From Avena insularis (lineage: Eukaryota > Streptophyta > Magnoliopsida > Poales > Poaceae): 64,000 nucleotides of DNA. This document shows positions 1 through 11,159 of this stretch, one piece after another. The stretch covers positions 120,955,503 through 121,019,502 of the forward strand of contig CM042692.1 of assembly GCA_023614405.1 (NCBI GenBank). Direction: 5' to 3'. Position numbers and translations under genes: made by a program. The stretch's first letter is position 1. Every line of letters begins with the position of its first letter. The notes beneath the pieces were generated by a model. The model saw only the letters and a program-made list of their open reading frames with translations. It did no database searches and was not told the origin of the DNA.

Positions 1-93
1 CGTGGAAGCGACACTGCTTTTCTGATTCGATTGCTGGGTACCGTCACCATCATAAGTTTCTAACATGAGCCGCTGAGGTTGGCCCCTACCTTG

Positions 94-1501
94 CTAGGTA
101 AGTATGTCGATTTGTTCCTGTGCCCGCTTTACTGCTTCTTCTACATTACGCAGCCGGTCTGCGGCAGCCACTTTCTTAGCCTTAGCCACTGCTTTCTCAG
201 CTGCCTCCCTTTCCTTTCTCCTCTGATGACTTTTATCAGGATATCTCTTGTTTTCTGCGGGGAAGTCAACTTTCCAGGGCTTGGAGCCTAGTGTGCCTCG
301 TGCTCGTCCCTTGTGTTCTTCAATTTTAAGGGCGCGTGTGAGCTCGTTGTTCTCTCTATCAGGAATGAACTGTCCCGCTTCAACATCCTGTACTGCACTT
401 CTAATATCGTCGATGGGCAGTAGGGGATTATATTCATGTGTCTGGTTATATATTGCCTTCCCATCTTTGTCCAACGTGCCCCCATGGCCATAAAACCAGT
501 TTCTTGTCCGTTCGACCCATGTTGTAGGCTCTAGAGTGATCCCGGCAGCAATAAACTTGGCCTCAAGTGCCTCCCACTTAGGCATGCAACCGGCGTAGCC
601 AGCTGACCCCATTTTATGGTGGTACACTTTCTTAGCAGCATTCTTCTGATTTATCGTAGACCTTTGCACCGCGTACTCCGATTTCTTGTACTCCACAAAA
701 GCAGCCCACTGGTGTCTTATCTTAGCGTAGCCATGATCGAAATCAGGAGTCTTATCTACCTTGACAAATTTATTGTACAATTTTTTCTTCTAGTTCTTGA
801 ATTGCTCGGCCATCTTGCTGAGAGACCACTTCTTGACTCTGTTCACTACCTCCTGTTTTTCTCTCTCCTCTTCATCTGGATTCACCTCTGGCATCGGCAG
901 GAGGAAATTAAGCATGAGCTTGACAAAAAGCCTTTCTTTGCCGATGTCGCTGACAAACGGGACTCCTCCGTCCTTTGGCCGATTCCATTCTTGAATGGTG
1001 ATCAGGATATTGTCCCTCACAAGAATTCCGCATGACTTCACAATTTTTTAGCGACATCGTCCAGAGAAATTGGTTCGCTGTCTATACCGACCTCTTCGAT
1101 CCTATACCTCACACTGTCATCCAACTTTTTGGATGGGCCTCGTTTCGTTCTTGTGGAGGAATTGCTCGATCCGGAGGGCTAAAAGAAGAAAGAGTGTTAA
1201 TATATGCATATATATATACAACTCCATTTTAATTAACAGTAATACATATATACACCTCGCCGGAGTTTGCGATATTTAAGGTTCCGCCGAAGCCGTCGCC
1301 TTCTCCCTCGTCGGCTTGTCCCCCGTCCCAGGCTTCGCCTTCTACCTCACTGGAGCTGTCTCCTCGGTTGAGAGACTCATCTCCCTCACCGGAGTCGTTC
1401 AGGAATGTCCTGGTGACATCTACATCAATATCTTCATTTTCACGGATCATTCCGTGGAGGAAGTTTTCCTTATCTTGATCTGTGACGTGTGCTGGATCCA
1501 T
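94..1501 (-). pseudogene. CACTA second gene (TNPA-like, plant transposase Ptta/En/Spm type), decayed
   Basis: A first coding exon starts at ATG 1501 (MDPAHVTDQDK), is rich in D, E and G, and ends at a plausible donor near 1257. The next exon begins after a TTTTAG acceptor near 1182 and runs to the stop at 94-96. It contains the WNRPKDGG region (about 1041-790) and a conserved segment with EYKKSEYA and WVERTRNWFYGHGG, followed by a lysine- and alanine-rich helical tail. These are features of the DNA-binding second protein of plant CACTA elements. Reading is broken by a one-base frameshift near 1050 and by an in-frame TAG near 792. An untranslated or short coding leader exon is likely at about 2187-2398, with donor GTAAGC. 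The protein would bind subterminal repeats during transposition; this copy is probably non-functional. Confidence 0.7.
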
Positions 1502-1526
1502 AGTGTCTGCAAATTAAGAATTGCAA

Positions 1527-1745
1527 GTTATATATATGTTGTGTCACGTGAATGGGAAGGAGAGGAAGAAGGAGGAAGAATGGGGCTCGCGCGGTGTCGA
1601 TATATATATGTTGTGTCGCGTGAATGGGAAGGAGAAAGAAGGAGGAATATGGGGCGCGAGCGGGGTGCGCGCGGTGTCGATATGTGTTGTGTCACATGAA
1701 TGGGAAGGAAGAAGAAGGAGGAGGAATGGGGTGCGCAGTGTCGAA
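1527..1745. repeat. Minisatellite, three ~75-bp copies
   Basis: Three tandem copies start near 1529, 1599 and 1679. Each has TATGTTGTGTCRCRTGAATGG followed by a purine run (GGAAGGAGAAGAAGGAGGA) and a GCGCGGTGTCGA-type end. They lie in the putative first intron of the CACTA second gene, just upstream of its ATG. Confidence 0.75.
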
Positions 1746-2135
1746 CATATTTACACATCACATATTTGCACATATTATCCAACTTTTTTAAAATTGAACA
1801 AAACATAATATTTGCACATCACATTGTATCAATTGACATTCTATTTGCATTGCCTAAGTAAAAAAATACTTGAGATTGACAAATATCACAATTATCAAAA
1901 TTATCAAAATATGTGCATTCTATTTGCATTTGCACATATTTTCACATCACAATTGACATAATATTTGCACATCACGTTAATACTTGCACATCAAAAATAC
2001 TTGAGATTGACAAATATTTGCATTCTATTTGCATTTGCACATATTTTCACATTTAGACAAATATCACAATTATCAAAATATCACAAGTATCACAAATATC
2101 ACAATTGACAAATATTTTAAAAACCTAATTCAGCA
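1746..2135. repeat. AT-rich degenerate short repeats in CACTA intron
   Basis: The stretch consists of irregular repeats of TTTGCACAT, TATCACAAT and ACTTGAGATTGACAAAT. It fills the rest of the presumed intron between donor (about 2186) and acceptor (about 1512) of the second CACTA gene. No coding signal is seen. Confidence 0.6.
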
Positions 2136-2149
2136 AAGAAATTTGCTTC

Positions 2150-2760
2150 ATATGAGGGGAGGGCCAGGGAGGGGGAGGCTTACCAGCCAGCGGTGGCCAC
2201 CGGCATGCGGGGGCGGAGCTGCCTGTGGAGCGGGCAAGGGCAGGGGCGCGGGCCTCCTCCTCCTTGGGCACCGGGCGGCGCGGTCAGAGGCGGCGGGCTC
2301 GGGCGACGCGGCCCTCCTCCTCCTTGGGCACCATCGTGGGGGGCAGCGATGGGGGCATGGGCAGGGGCAGGCAGGGCGACGGGCGCTTGAGGCGCCAAGA
2401 CGGGCTCGGCACGGTTGACGGCGAAGAGGGCTAGGGCGGCACGGTCGACGGTGGCTCGAAAATCCGGCAGCCTGACGGTGTCGTTCTGCTCCGCGCACGA
2501 TTTTCCTTAGGCGTTTTGCGAGTGAAGTGGATGGGGAAGAAGAAGGACGGGCAACAGTTATGTAGTACTGGCCTTTGGTCCCGGTTCATCGCACCAACCG
2601 GGACCGATGAGCCTTTGGTCCCGGTTGGTGGGACGAACCGGGACCGAAGGTCTGGCTGGGGAGCGTTGCTAGGCCGCCACGTGAAGCGCGTGCACCCAGG
2701 ATCATCGGTCTCGGTTCGTGGGATGAACCGGGGATCTTTGACCCGTTTTTTAGATTTTGG
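2150..2760 (-). promoter_or_regulatory. Internal GC-rich leader with subterminal-type repeats
   Basis: On the minus strand, 2740-2570 holds several inverted and direct copies of GGTCCCGGTT / AACCGGGACC, the same motif family as at the 8419 terminus. They are followed by a GC-rich proline-coding leader (2400-2187) that ends in a good donor (GCTG|GTAAGC). The arrangement resembles a second promoter plus first exon for the downstream TNPA-like gene. In CACTA elements such repeats are binding sites for the element's own protein. It could also be the 5' end of a separate CACTA copy, but no CACTA terminus was found near 2770-2820. Confidence 0.5.
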
Positions 2761-3119
2761 CCAAACTTTTGGTCTTTGCCCTGTTTTCAAATTTGTTTTC
2801 TTCTTTAATTAATTCTTTCAACTTGAAATGATTATTTATTATAAATTTAGAAAAACTTTCAACAGGAAAAGTGCTTCAATTTATATAAATAATCCAAAAC
2901 CATTTTCTGTTTTCAAAAATAATTATTCTAACTATAAAAACTATTAACAATTTTACCATTTTCAATTAAATAAGAAACAAACGGCGGGAAATCAGGGTGT
3001 TCAAAACCTTTTTCTGATTTATAAAAGAATTATTCTAACTATTCAAATTATTAACATTTATGCCATTTTCAATTAAAAATTCATTAAATGTTTTTCTGCA
3101 TATTTTATTAACTAAGAAG

Positions 3120-4525
3120 TCGGGCTAGGAATCTTCATCCCCACTGTTTTGAATATGGTTTCAAACGAACATAACAAATTTAAAAACGATCCAAACAACG
3201 TGAAACCTTCACGAGATGTCATATTATATGATATAGTTGCAAGTAAAAATACCAAATTTGGAAAATTGCAAACATCACATAAAACCTTCACAAAATGATC
3301 AATCATGTTAGAGGTTTCATGGCATTTAGATCAAACCACCAATGTTATGGCTAGAATCAGGGCATAGTTTGGGATAATGTGCCCATATTGTGCACACATG
3401 TCCATCTTGAGATGGCTTACGATATTGTAGGAGGAAGTTTCCCTTTTTATTGCATGAAAAGCCAATTTCTATTTTTGAGGTGTCGAAATCCGGGTGTGTT
3501 GTGAAGCAACCATCAAATTAAAGTTTCACATTGGTACCAACCCATTTATCAAAAAATACTAGACCATATAACATGTAAAATTTCCCAACAGGGGTATCTG
3601 GAACCTTTCCGTCGACCCCTCGTGAAAAAGACAAATTCCTGCCGATTCGGTAGGAGGCCTGATAGATTTGAACTACATGTACATGATATAATGCTCCTGA
3701 TTTTTTGTAAAAATCATTTTTAGGTTCACAATATGCTATTTCGTCATAGATCTACTACAAGTTTAGCGAGGCTCAACCCCGGGCTAGGAATCTCCATCCC
3801 TGCCATTTTGAATATGGTTTCAAACGGGCATAACAAATTCAAAAGCGATCCAAACAACGTGAAACCTTCACGGGGTGTCATATTATATGCTATAGTTGCA
3901 AGTAAAAATACCAAACTTGGAAAATTGCAAACATCATAAAAACCTTCACAAAATGATCAATCATGTGGAGGTTTCATGACATTTAGGTCAAACCACCAAT
4001 GTTATGGCTAGAATCAAAGCATAGTTTATGATAATGTGCCCATATTGTGCACACATGTCCATCTTGGGATGGCTTACGATGTTGTAGGAGGAAGTTTCCC
4101 TTTTTATTGCACAAAAAAGCCAATTTCCATTTTTGAGGTGCCAAAATCCGGGTGTGTTGTGAAGCAACAACCAAATTAAAGTTTCACATTGGTACCAACC
4201 CATTTATCAAAAAATACTAGACCATATAACATGTACAACTTCCCAACAGGGGTATCTGGAACCTTTCCGTCGACCCTTCGTGAAAAAGACAAATTCCTGC
4301 CGATTCGGTAGGAGGCCTAATAGATTTGAACTACATGTACATGATACAATGCTCCTGATTTTTTATAAAAATCATTTTTAGATCCACAATATGCTATTTA
4401 ATCATAGATGCGCTGCAAGTTTTGCAGGAGGAAGTTTCCTTTTTATTGCACGAAAAAGCCAATTTCCATTTTTGAGGTGCCGAAATCCGGGTGTGTTGTG
4501 AAGCAACCACCAAATTAAAGTTTTC
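3120..4525. repeat. Tandem ~658-bp internal repeats of the CACTA element
   Basis: Copy 1 starts at 3123 and copy 2 at 3781, both with GGGCTAGGAATCTYCATCCC, and they align almost end to end. A third, internally deleted copy is visible at 4427-4524, starting at AGGAGGAAGTTTCC and ending before GTTTTCTACATAG. There is no open reading frame. Large tandem blocks of this kind are common in Triticeae CACTA elements. Confidence 0.85.
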
Positions 4526-4599
4526 TACATAGATTTACATAAAAAGTTTAATACATTATTATACATCACTTGTTTTCTAAATTTCCTTGGAGACCATGA

Positions 4600-7500
4600 A
4601 CTCTTCTTCACATATTTCCCTTGCTTATGATCGCTTCGGCCGTAACCATGGAGCATCTTCATTGTTTAACAGGATGGTTGGGTCAGTTTTCACTATGAAG
4701 GGAGGAATTTCATGAAACTTATCGTAATCTGCTGACATGTCTGTCTTGTCCTCGACTCTCATGATGTTTCTTTCCCTAAAAGAACTATGTGATGTCTGGG
4801 CTCATCGTCTGATGTATTCGTATCCTTATTTTTTCTTTTTTCGGTCTAGAGGACATGTCCTTCACATAGAAAATCCGAGCCACATTATTGGCTAGGACGA
4901 ATGGTTCGTTTCTATAACCAAAATTCTTGAGATTCACTGTTGTCATTTCGTACATCTAGTCTACCTTTACCCCTTCTCCATTCATGTTGACCCAACTGCA
5001 CCGAAACAAAGGGACCTTAAAAGTAGGTCCATAGTCAAGTTCCCAAATCTCCTCTATGTAACCATAATATGTGTCCTTTTTCCCATTCTCTCCTATTGCA
5101 TCAAAGCGGACGACACTGTTTTGGTTGGTGCCCTTTTTATCTTGGGCGACTGTGTAAAATGTATTCCCATTTATCTCGTATCCTTGGAAAGTAATTACAG
5201 TCTCAGATGGTATCGCGGCCAACAAGTAGAGCTAATCTCCAATAGTGGTGTCATGCATGAGATATAATTGCAACCAAGTACCGAAAGACTCCATGTGATT
5301 TTCTTTAATCCAGTTGTCATCCTTTCCTGGGAACTTGGAGCGTACAACATTCATGTGTTCCTCGATATACGGAGCCACGAAGGTAACTTTGTAGAACTGT
5401 GTAGTGTGCTTGAGTCAAAGAATGCCCGTCCTGAAATATCATTGCTTTCTTTCCTAGCGTGCCTTTTCCACTCAGTCTCCCCTCATACCGCGATTCAGGA
5501 ACACCAATCGGCTTAAGGTCAGGAAGAAAGTCAACACAGAACCCAATGACCTCCTCTGTTCCATAGCCCTTGGAGATGCTTCCTTCTGGCCTAGCACGGT
5601 TATGAAAATATTTCTTTAAAACTCCCATGAACCTCTCGAAGGGAAACATATTGTGTAGAAATACATGACCGAGAATGGCAATCTCATCGACTAGGTGAAC
5701 CAGCAGATGCGTCATAATATTGAAGAAGGGTGGGAGGAACACCAACTCAAAATTGACAAGACATTGGACCACATCCTTCTGTAGCCTTTCCAGACTTTCT
5801 CGATCGATTACCTTCTGAGATATTGCATTGAGAAATGCACGTAGCTTCAGAATGGGTACTCGAACATTTTCTGGTAGAAGCCCCCACAATGCAACCGGAA
5901 GAAACCGCGTCATAATCACGTGGCAATCATGAGACTTCAGGTTCTGGAATTTTTTCTCTGCCATATTTATTATTCCCTTTATATTTGACGAGAAGCCACC
6001 CGAGACCTTGATACTTCTTAGACATTCAAAAAATATTTCCTTCTCTACTTTGGTAAGAGTGTAGCTGCTTAAGTATTGACGCCCTTTGTCAGTATGCTTG
6101 TTGTATGGGTCTTTGATACGTTGCTGGTCCTCCTGTGCTTCTGGTGTATCTTTTGTCTTCTCATACACGCCCAGGAAGCCTAGCAGGTTCACGCAAAGAT
6201 TTTTCACCACGTGCATCATGTCGATTGAAGAACGGGCCTCTAGGTTTACCCAATAGGGTAGCTCCCAAAATATATATTTCTTCTTTCACATGGCCGCGTG
6301 TCCGGTAACGACGTCTTTCAGAATAGATTGACTGCCAGGATCCTTTCCAAAGATTACTTTTAGGTCATTCACCATACCAAATACATCAGGACCTTTAGGG
6401 AGCTTAGGCTTTTTTCGGTGATCTGCCTCATCGTTGAAATGCTTGCCTTTCTTTCTCATGACATGATTGGGCGGAAGAAATTGACGACACCCTAGGTACA
6501 CAACCTTCTTATATTTATTCAAATATGTACGTTTAGTCTTATCTAAATAGTGCGTGCATGCATTGTATCCCTTGTTTGACTGTCCTGAAATGTTACTAAG
6601 AGCAGGCCACTCATTGATGGTTAGGAAAAGCAATACTCGCATGTCAAATTCCTCCTATTTGTGCTCATCCCACACACGTACACCTGGTTTGGCCCATAGC
6701 TGAAAATTTTCATCGACTAATGGCCTTAGGTACACATCAATGTCGTTGTCGGGTTGCCTCGGTCCTTGGATGAGCAATGACATCATAATGAACTTCCGCT
6801 TCATGCATAACCAAGGAGGAAAGTTGTAGATACATAGAGTCACAGGCTAGGTGTTGCGACTGCTGCTCTGCTCCCTAAAAGGATTCATGCCATCTGTACT
6901 TAGACCAAACCATAAGTTTCTTGCGTCACCTGTAAAGTCCGAGAAGTCTCTCTCGATTTTTCTCCATTGTGACCCATCAATGGGGTGTCTCAACTTCCCG
7001 TCTTTCTTACATTCTTCTTTGTGCCATCGCAGCAACCTAGCATGCTCTTTGGTTCTGAACAGACGTTCCATCCATGGTATTATAGGAGCATACCACATAA
7101 CCTTAGCAGGAACCCTCTTTATCGGGGACTCGTCATCGCCCTCAGCATCACCAGGGTCATCTTGTCTGATCTTGTACTGACTTGCAGTGCATACTAGGCA
7201 TTTATCAATATTCTCGTACTTTTCACCGCGGTACAGGATGCAATCATTAATGCATGCATGTATTTTCTGCACATCTAATCCTAGCCTCTTTGTTTCGTAC
7301 ATTGTCTCAGGCAATTCATTATCCTTTCGAAGCTTTGGCTTCATTATTTTAAATAACTTCTCAAATCTCTTGTCAGATAAACTAGTCTCTGCCTTCCATT
7401 TCAGCAGTTCTAGTGTGGTATCGAGCTTTGTGCTGCCATCTTTGCAATTTGGGTACAAAACTTTTTGTGATCCTTTAGCATGGCCTCCAACTTCAGCTTC

Positions 7501-7925
7501 TCCTTTTCTGTTTCACAGTCTCGCTTTGCATCAGAAATGATCCGACCAAGACCATCAACAGGCTCATTTCATGCCCATTGTTCTTCTTTATTGTCACCTC
7601 CTTCTTCTTTATTGTCTTCCATTGTAGTATCACCGTATTCTTTAGGGGACATAGGATAGCTGTCATCATCCTCCTCTTCTTTATTGTCTTCCAGCCTAAC
7701 CCCTCTTTCTCCGTGCTTAGATCAACAATAATATCCGGGAATGAAACCTCTCCGAAGTAGGTGGCTTTGAAGAGTTCTCGAGGAAGAGTGCTCCGCCATG
7801 TTCCGACAGTCAACACAGGGATAAGGCATAAAATTATCCACTTTGTTTGCCTTAGCCACATCGATAAATTTATGCAGGCCTGCAATAAAATCGGAACCGC
7901 GGCGTTCGCCGTACATCCATCACAT
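4600..7925 (-). pseudogene. TNP2-like CACTA transposase, decayed
   Basis: Domains follow family order on the minus strand. A transposase-associated N-terminal domain lies at about 7925-7720 (WMYGERRGSDFI, HLLRRGF). The TNP2 catalytic region lies at about 7458-6286 (CINDCILYRGEKYENIDKC, WFGLSTDGMNPF, YNFPPWLCMKRKF). A DUF4218 region is at about 6219-5317 (MTHLLVHLVDE, NMFPFERFMGVLKKY) and a DUF4216 region at about 5225-4956 (LDYGPTFKVPLFRCSW). Stops and frameshifts break it near 7730, 7480, 6850, 6645 and 6285 and after 4956. The protein would cut and join CACTA ends; this copy cannot make full-length enzyme. It sits directly inside the 5' terminus at 8419. Confidence 0.9.
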
Positions 7926-8199
7926 CCGTGCATCGATTTGCGTCATATAATAAACCATTACAATAACATCATGCATAGTGAAATGACCACCCTACATGGA
8001 CACATGCAATATTTTTGTATCAGTTACAGATGAAGAAGATAAGGTTGCTAACCTCGGCCGAGGATACGATGTTCTGCGGACTTAAGTGTGGCTCGGACAT
8101 TTCGTCGAACACCTTGTGTGAAGTGTGAAGAAAAAAAACCTAGCATCCACCTTCCACACAAAATTCTAGAAAAAATAAGTGGCTGGGCTGGGCTTATTT

Positions 8200-8419
8200 A
8201 TAGCCAGGGGAGGGTTTTTGGTCCCGGTTCGTGGCATGAACCAGGACCAACGATCCGTAGAGTGCCATGTGTGCGAACCGGGACTGTTGCTTAGAGATGA
8301 ACCGGGACCAATGCCTAGGCGGCATGAACCGGGACCGGTGCCTGGCATTGGTCCCGATTGCGAACTGAACCGGGACCAATGGCCTGGGGGTCGAACCAAA
8401 GACCCTTTCTCTACTAGTG
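8200..8419 (-). repeat. CACTA 5' terminal and subterminal repeats
   Basis: The terminus CACTAGTAG reads leftwards from 8419. Between 8218 and 8395 there are at least six GGTCCCGGTT or GAACCGGGACC units in both orientations. These are the expected binding sites for the TNPA-like protein. Confidence 0.85.
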
Positions 8420-8422
8420 ATA

Positions 8423-8590
8423 GTAACTTAGCTAGTTACCATAATATCACACATACCAAGACAATATTAGTCTACAACCGACACCACACATGTTGTTGAC
8501 CACTATAAAGGTAGTAACATGGACTAGTAACATAGACATGTTACTATTTTAAGTTATTTAACACTATGACTAGCATTAAGACTGCCTGCT
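8423..8590. mobile_element. MITE-like remnant
   Basis: This short AT-rich stretch contains repeated GTAACAT / ATGTTAC words in both orientations (GGTAGTAACATGG, GACTAGTAACATAG, ACATGTTACTA), as in many grass MITEs. Clear termini and target duplication were not found. Confidence 0.35.
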
Positions 8591-10220
8591 GTAGAAACAG
8601 AAGTGAGTGTGAGGCCTTGAACAACAATTCGTGGTTCATGGATCTTAGTTGAGTCTCCTAGCTCGCAACTACTTCACTTGAGGCCGTTCACTTGCTAGAG
8701 GGTACGCCTAGCTCAATTCATCTAATGTGGCACATCAACCGGTCATTTACTGCCTTGAAAGCCTTAGTTAGTTTGTCTCTTTGAACTACTGAAGATCCTG
8801 AACGTTGTATGGTTCCGTTTAAATGAAAATAAGTCTGATTTTCGAACAATTGTGTGGAACTGCTTGGCGCCGGCCGGAGAAGTGCCGCTCTTTTATCTGG
8901 ACAACGGTATCCTAAAAGCATCTCTAATAGCTTTCCTATAATGGATTGCTAAAATCTGTTTATAGTAAGAGGGGATAGAAGGTTTAGCAATCTGAATCAA
9001 GTTGTGCCCTTCTAGCATTCCTATAACAGCAATTCAAACCAAGTTATGCTTTTTTAGTAAATCTTGGGATTACATGCAGTCTATTTGATGATAATACGTG
9101 TGATACCTTTTGGTCTATAAAACAAGCGATGCAAACATTTCTCTTTGACATGTTTTTAGTTCTTCTTTTTTAATTGTTGGCGAGTAGAGAGTGAATCAGA
9201 TTATGATTCATTCATGGAGACCGGTCAGTGTCATGCCCTTTTCTTCTGGTAAATGCATGCATCTTGTAGTTATGGGATCGGGGCCACCTAAGAAATGATA
9301 ACTTTGATGAAAAAACCTACCATGTTAAGAGAACCTCTAGAAGATACTACAAGCACCTGGAACCGTACACTAACCACACTTTTACGGTTTTTGGTCGAAA
9401 AAACACACTGATCAGAATTGTTTTGGGTAAACCTAAAGAAGACCTCTAAAACCTACGTGGCGCGAGCGCACTAGGTTTCCGGTTTACCGCCTCATAGCCT
9501 ATCAGTTGATGGAAGGGAAATTTTGGCCCCCTTTATTCCCGTCCTGCACCCCTCCGCCGATCTCCTTGCCCCCGCACTGCTCCCAGTGTGCCCCCATCGT
9601 AGCAATGGACCCTCATTTCTCCCCGCTCGTCGCTCCTGAGTGTGTAGCTCCAATCGAGTCTTCATGTCACGGCCACGTCTCTCGCTGTTGGGTACGCGCC
9701 AACCACGTCGGACGCCGTCGTACCAAAACACAAGCAGTAGGAAAAGTGCACCGTCAGTGGAGTGGTAGGGAAAGACAAAGTGGAAGCAGCATTTGGGCTC
9801 ACCGTGACAAGTCCCAGCCTTCCACCGCATGTGCCGTCAGGTCGAGATCAACTAAAATCGGTCGGTGTTGGTCCAGGAAGACAATAATATTACGTAACAC
9901 GGCTCCACGCCTGCACCACCATCGGATTTCAGTATTCCATCATCCCAACCCCCTCCTCACCATCAACTCTACTGTGTTGTATGTGTTCAGAGAAGTGACG
10001 CATTATTATGATTTCCCCCTAACTATCTGAATGTCTTTGTCTAATTAGATGTGAATTCTTAGTTTGTTCGATTTTCTAATGTTTTAGTTCCAATTTGAAC
10101 TAGGTTCCTACATCATATGTTAATATGTTGGAGTAAAATGAGGTCAACATTTTTAGTGCGCCATTATACACAGTTGATCATGAATATGATTTCTAAGAGG
10201 TGATGGGGAGATGTTTAATG
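8591..10220. other. No gene recognised; degraded repeat DNA
   Basis: Weak DNA-transposon traces occur, for example CATCTCTAATAGC near 8919. Open frames at 9506-10030 (plus) and 9492-9830 (minus) overlap each other, show no domain and have no gene context. The right part is probably the 5' portion of the Harbinger element whose ORF1 begins near 10230. Confidence 0.5.
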
Positions 10221-10227
10221 CTTCTCA

Positions 10228-10795
10228 AGAAAATGTAAAATCAAAGGATACGTGAATTACACGGAAGTTGAAGATATTGGGTTGGTGAAGACATGGGAGG
10301 GCATGTCACTAGATGCGGTGATTGGAAATGGTCAAACCAGAATAAAGTATTGGGAAAGTATCGAGAACAAATTTCATCATCTCATGCCAGAGTCATCAAC
10401 CCGTACAATGAGATCTCTCCCGGGCTAGTATGATGTGATTAAGAATTTTTGTAGTGCATTGGAGTGGATGTTTAAGTGAATGCACCATTGATGAGTATGT
10501 GAGTTGGTTTGGTCATTTAGTGTCAAGTTTTTGAGTTATTGATCACTACAAATGTTCTCACTTTTTGTCCTACCATTTTGTAGGACGGTATAGCACAAGA
10601 AAGGTACAACCAAAATGGCCACATCTAAGGATAACACACTTTTGCTCCAACATTGTTAGAAGTTGCTTGAACATAGTGAGAAATGGAAGTTGAGAGATCA
10701 AGAGGCTCATCCACCAAGGAAATGGGCAACAATTTCTTTGAATGATGATGATGATGAATCAACACCGAAAGGAGGAAGTAATATGCATTGAGGTT
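10228..10795 (+). pseudogene. PIF/Harbinger ORF1 (Myb/SANT-like) remnant
   Basis: Conceptual translation from about 10250 gives NYTEVEDIGLVKTWEGMSLD, then QTRIKYWESIENKFHHLMP, then a stop replacing the residue after RSLPG, then YDVIKNFCSALEWM. Further on (10640-10790) come a HSEKWKLRDQEAHPP segment and an acidic D/E run. This is the trihelix/Myb-like DNA-binding protein carried by plant PIF/Harbinger elements, often labelled NAM-associated. Family members also assist the DDE transposase, which is not seen here. Several stops and frame changes show decay. The element continues to 11159, where E1 splits it, and resumes at 21756. Confidence 0.75.
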
Positions 10796-11159
10796 TTGTA
10801 CATGCATGTTTTGACTCTGATAAGGTCATACTCTTGAAATTTTGCAAGCTAAAGCCTTCAAAAATTATCCATGTTGTATTTTTGTTGGTACTTGAAAACT
10901 ATTTTGTGCCATGCTTCACATATGTATTTTCCATGATTTTCCTACTTGTGTTGTTGTTGTGACCTTATTCGGATTATGTTTGTTGTTATCTGTGAAAAAT
11001 AATATATAAATTCTAATATACGCACAACTATTTTCCATACATGTAGAAAATTGTTGATTGTCCAAACTCAACAAAACATTAAATTTTCTTAGTTTTTACA
11101 TCCAAAAAGGGTTTGGAATTGGATGCCACCCTTCGATTTCGATTCTAATAGCAAATGGC
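10796..11159. mobile_element. Harbinger element H1, 3' part left of the E1 insertion
   Basis: This noncoding part includes GTCCAAACTCAACAAAACAT and ACATCCAAAAAGGG. It matches 19680-19790 inside the smaller relative H2, which identifies it as the 3' region of the same family. It ends at ATGGC (11155-11159), the left copy of the E1 target duplication. Confidence 0.65.

Larger units (their letters stand above)
1..8419 (-). mobile_element. CACTA (En/Spm) DNA transposon, 5' part, open at left edge
   Basis: The element reads right to left. Its 5' terminus is at 8419, where the minus strand begins CACTAGTAGAGAAAGGG, followed by a cluster of subterminal repeats to about 8210. Inside come a TNP2-type transposase gene (about 7925-4600), tandem 658-bp repeats (4525-3120), a GC-rich promoter-like block (2760-2150) and a second CACTA-type gene (1501-94). 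The other terminus lies beyond base 1, so the 3-bp target duplication cannot be tested (flank at 8420-8422 is ATA). Both genes contain stops and frameshifts, so this copy is not autonomous. The block at 2150-2760 carries the same subterminal-type repeats as the terminus, so two nested or abutting CACTA elements are a possible alternative. Confidence 0.88.

Noticed and set aside
2148..2498. Proline/arginine-rich frames on both strands
   Set aside because: These arise from a GC-rich leader. Only the minus leader exon with its donor has context, and it is described as part of the CACTA element.
9506..10030. 174-aa plus-strand ORF
   Set aside because: It shows no domain and overlaps an ORF on the other strand. 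Composition changes along its length and it lies in degraded transposon DNA.
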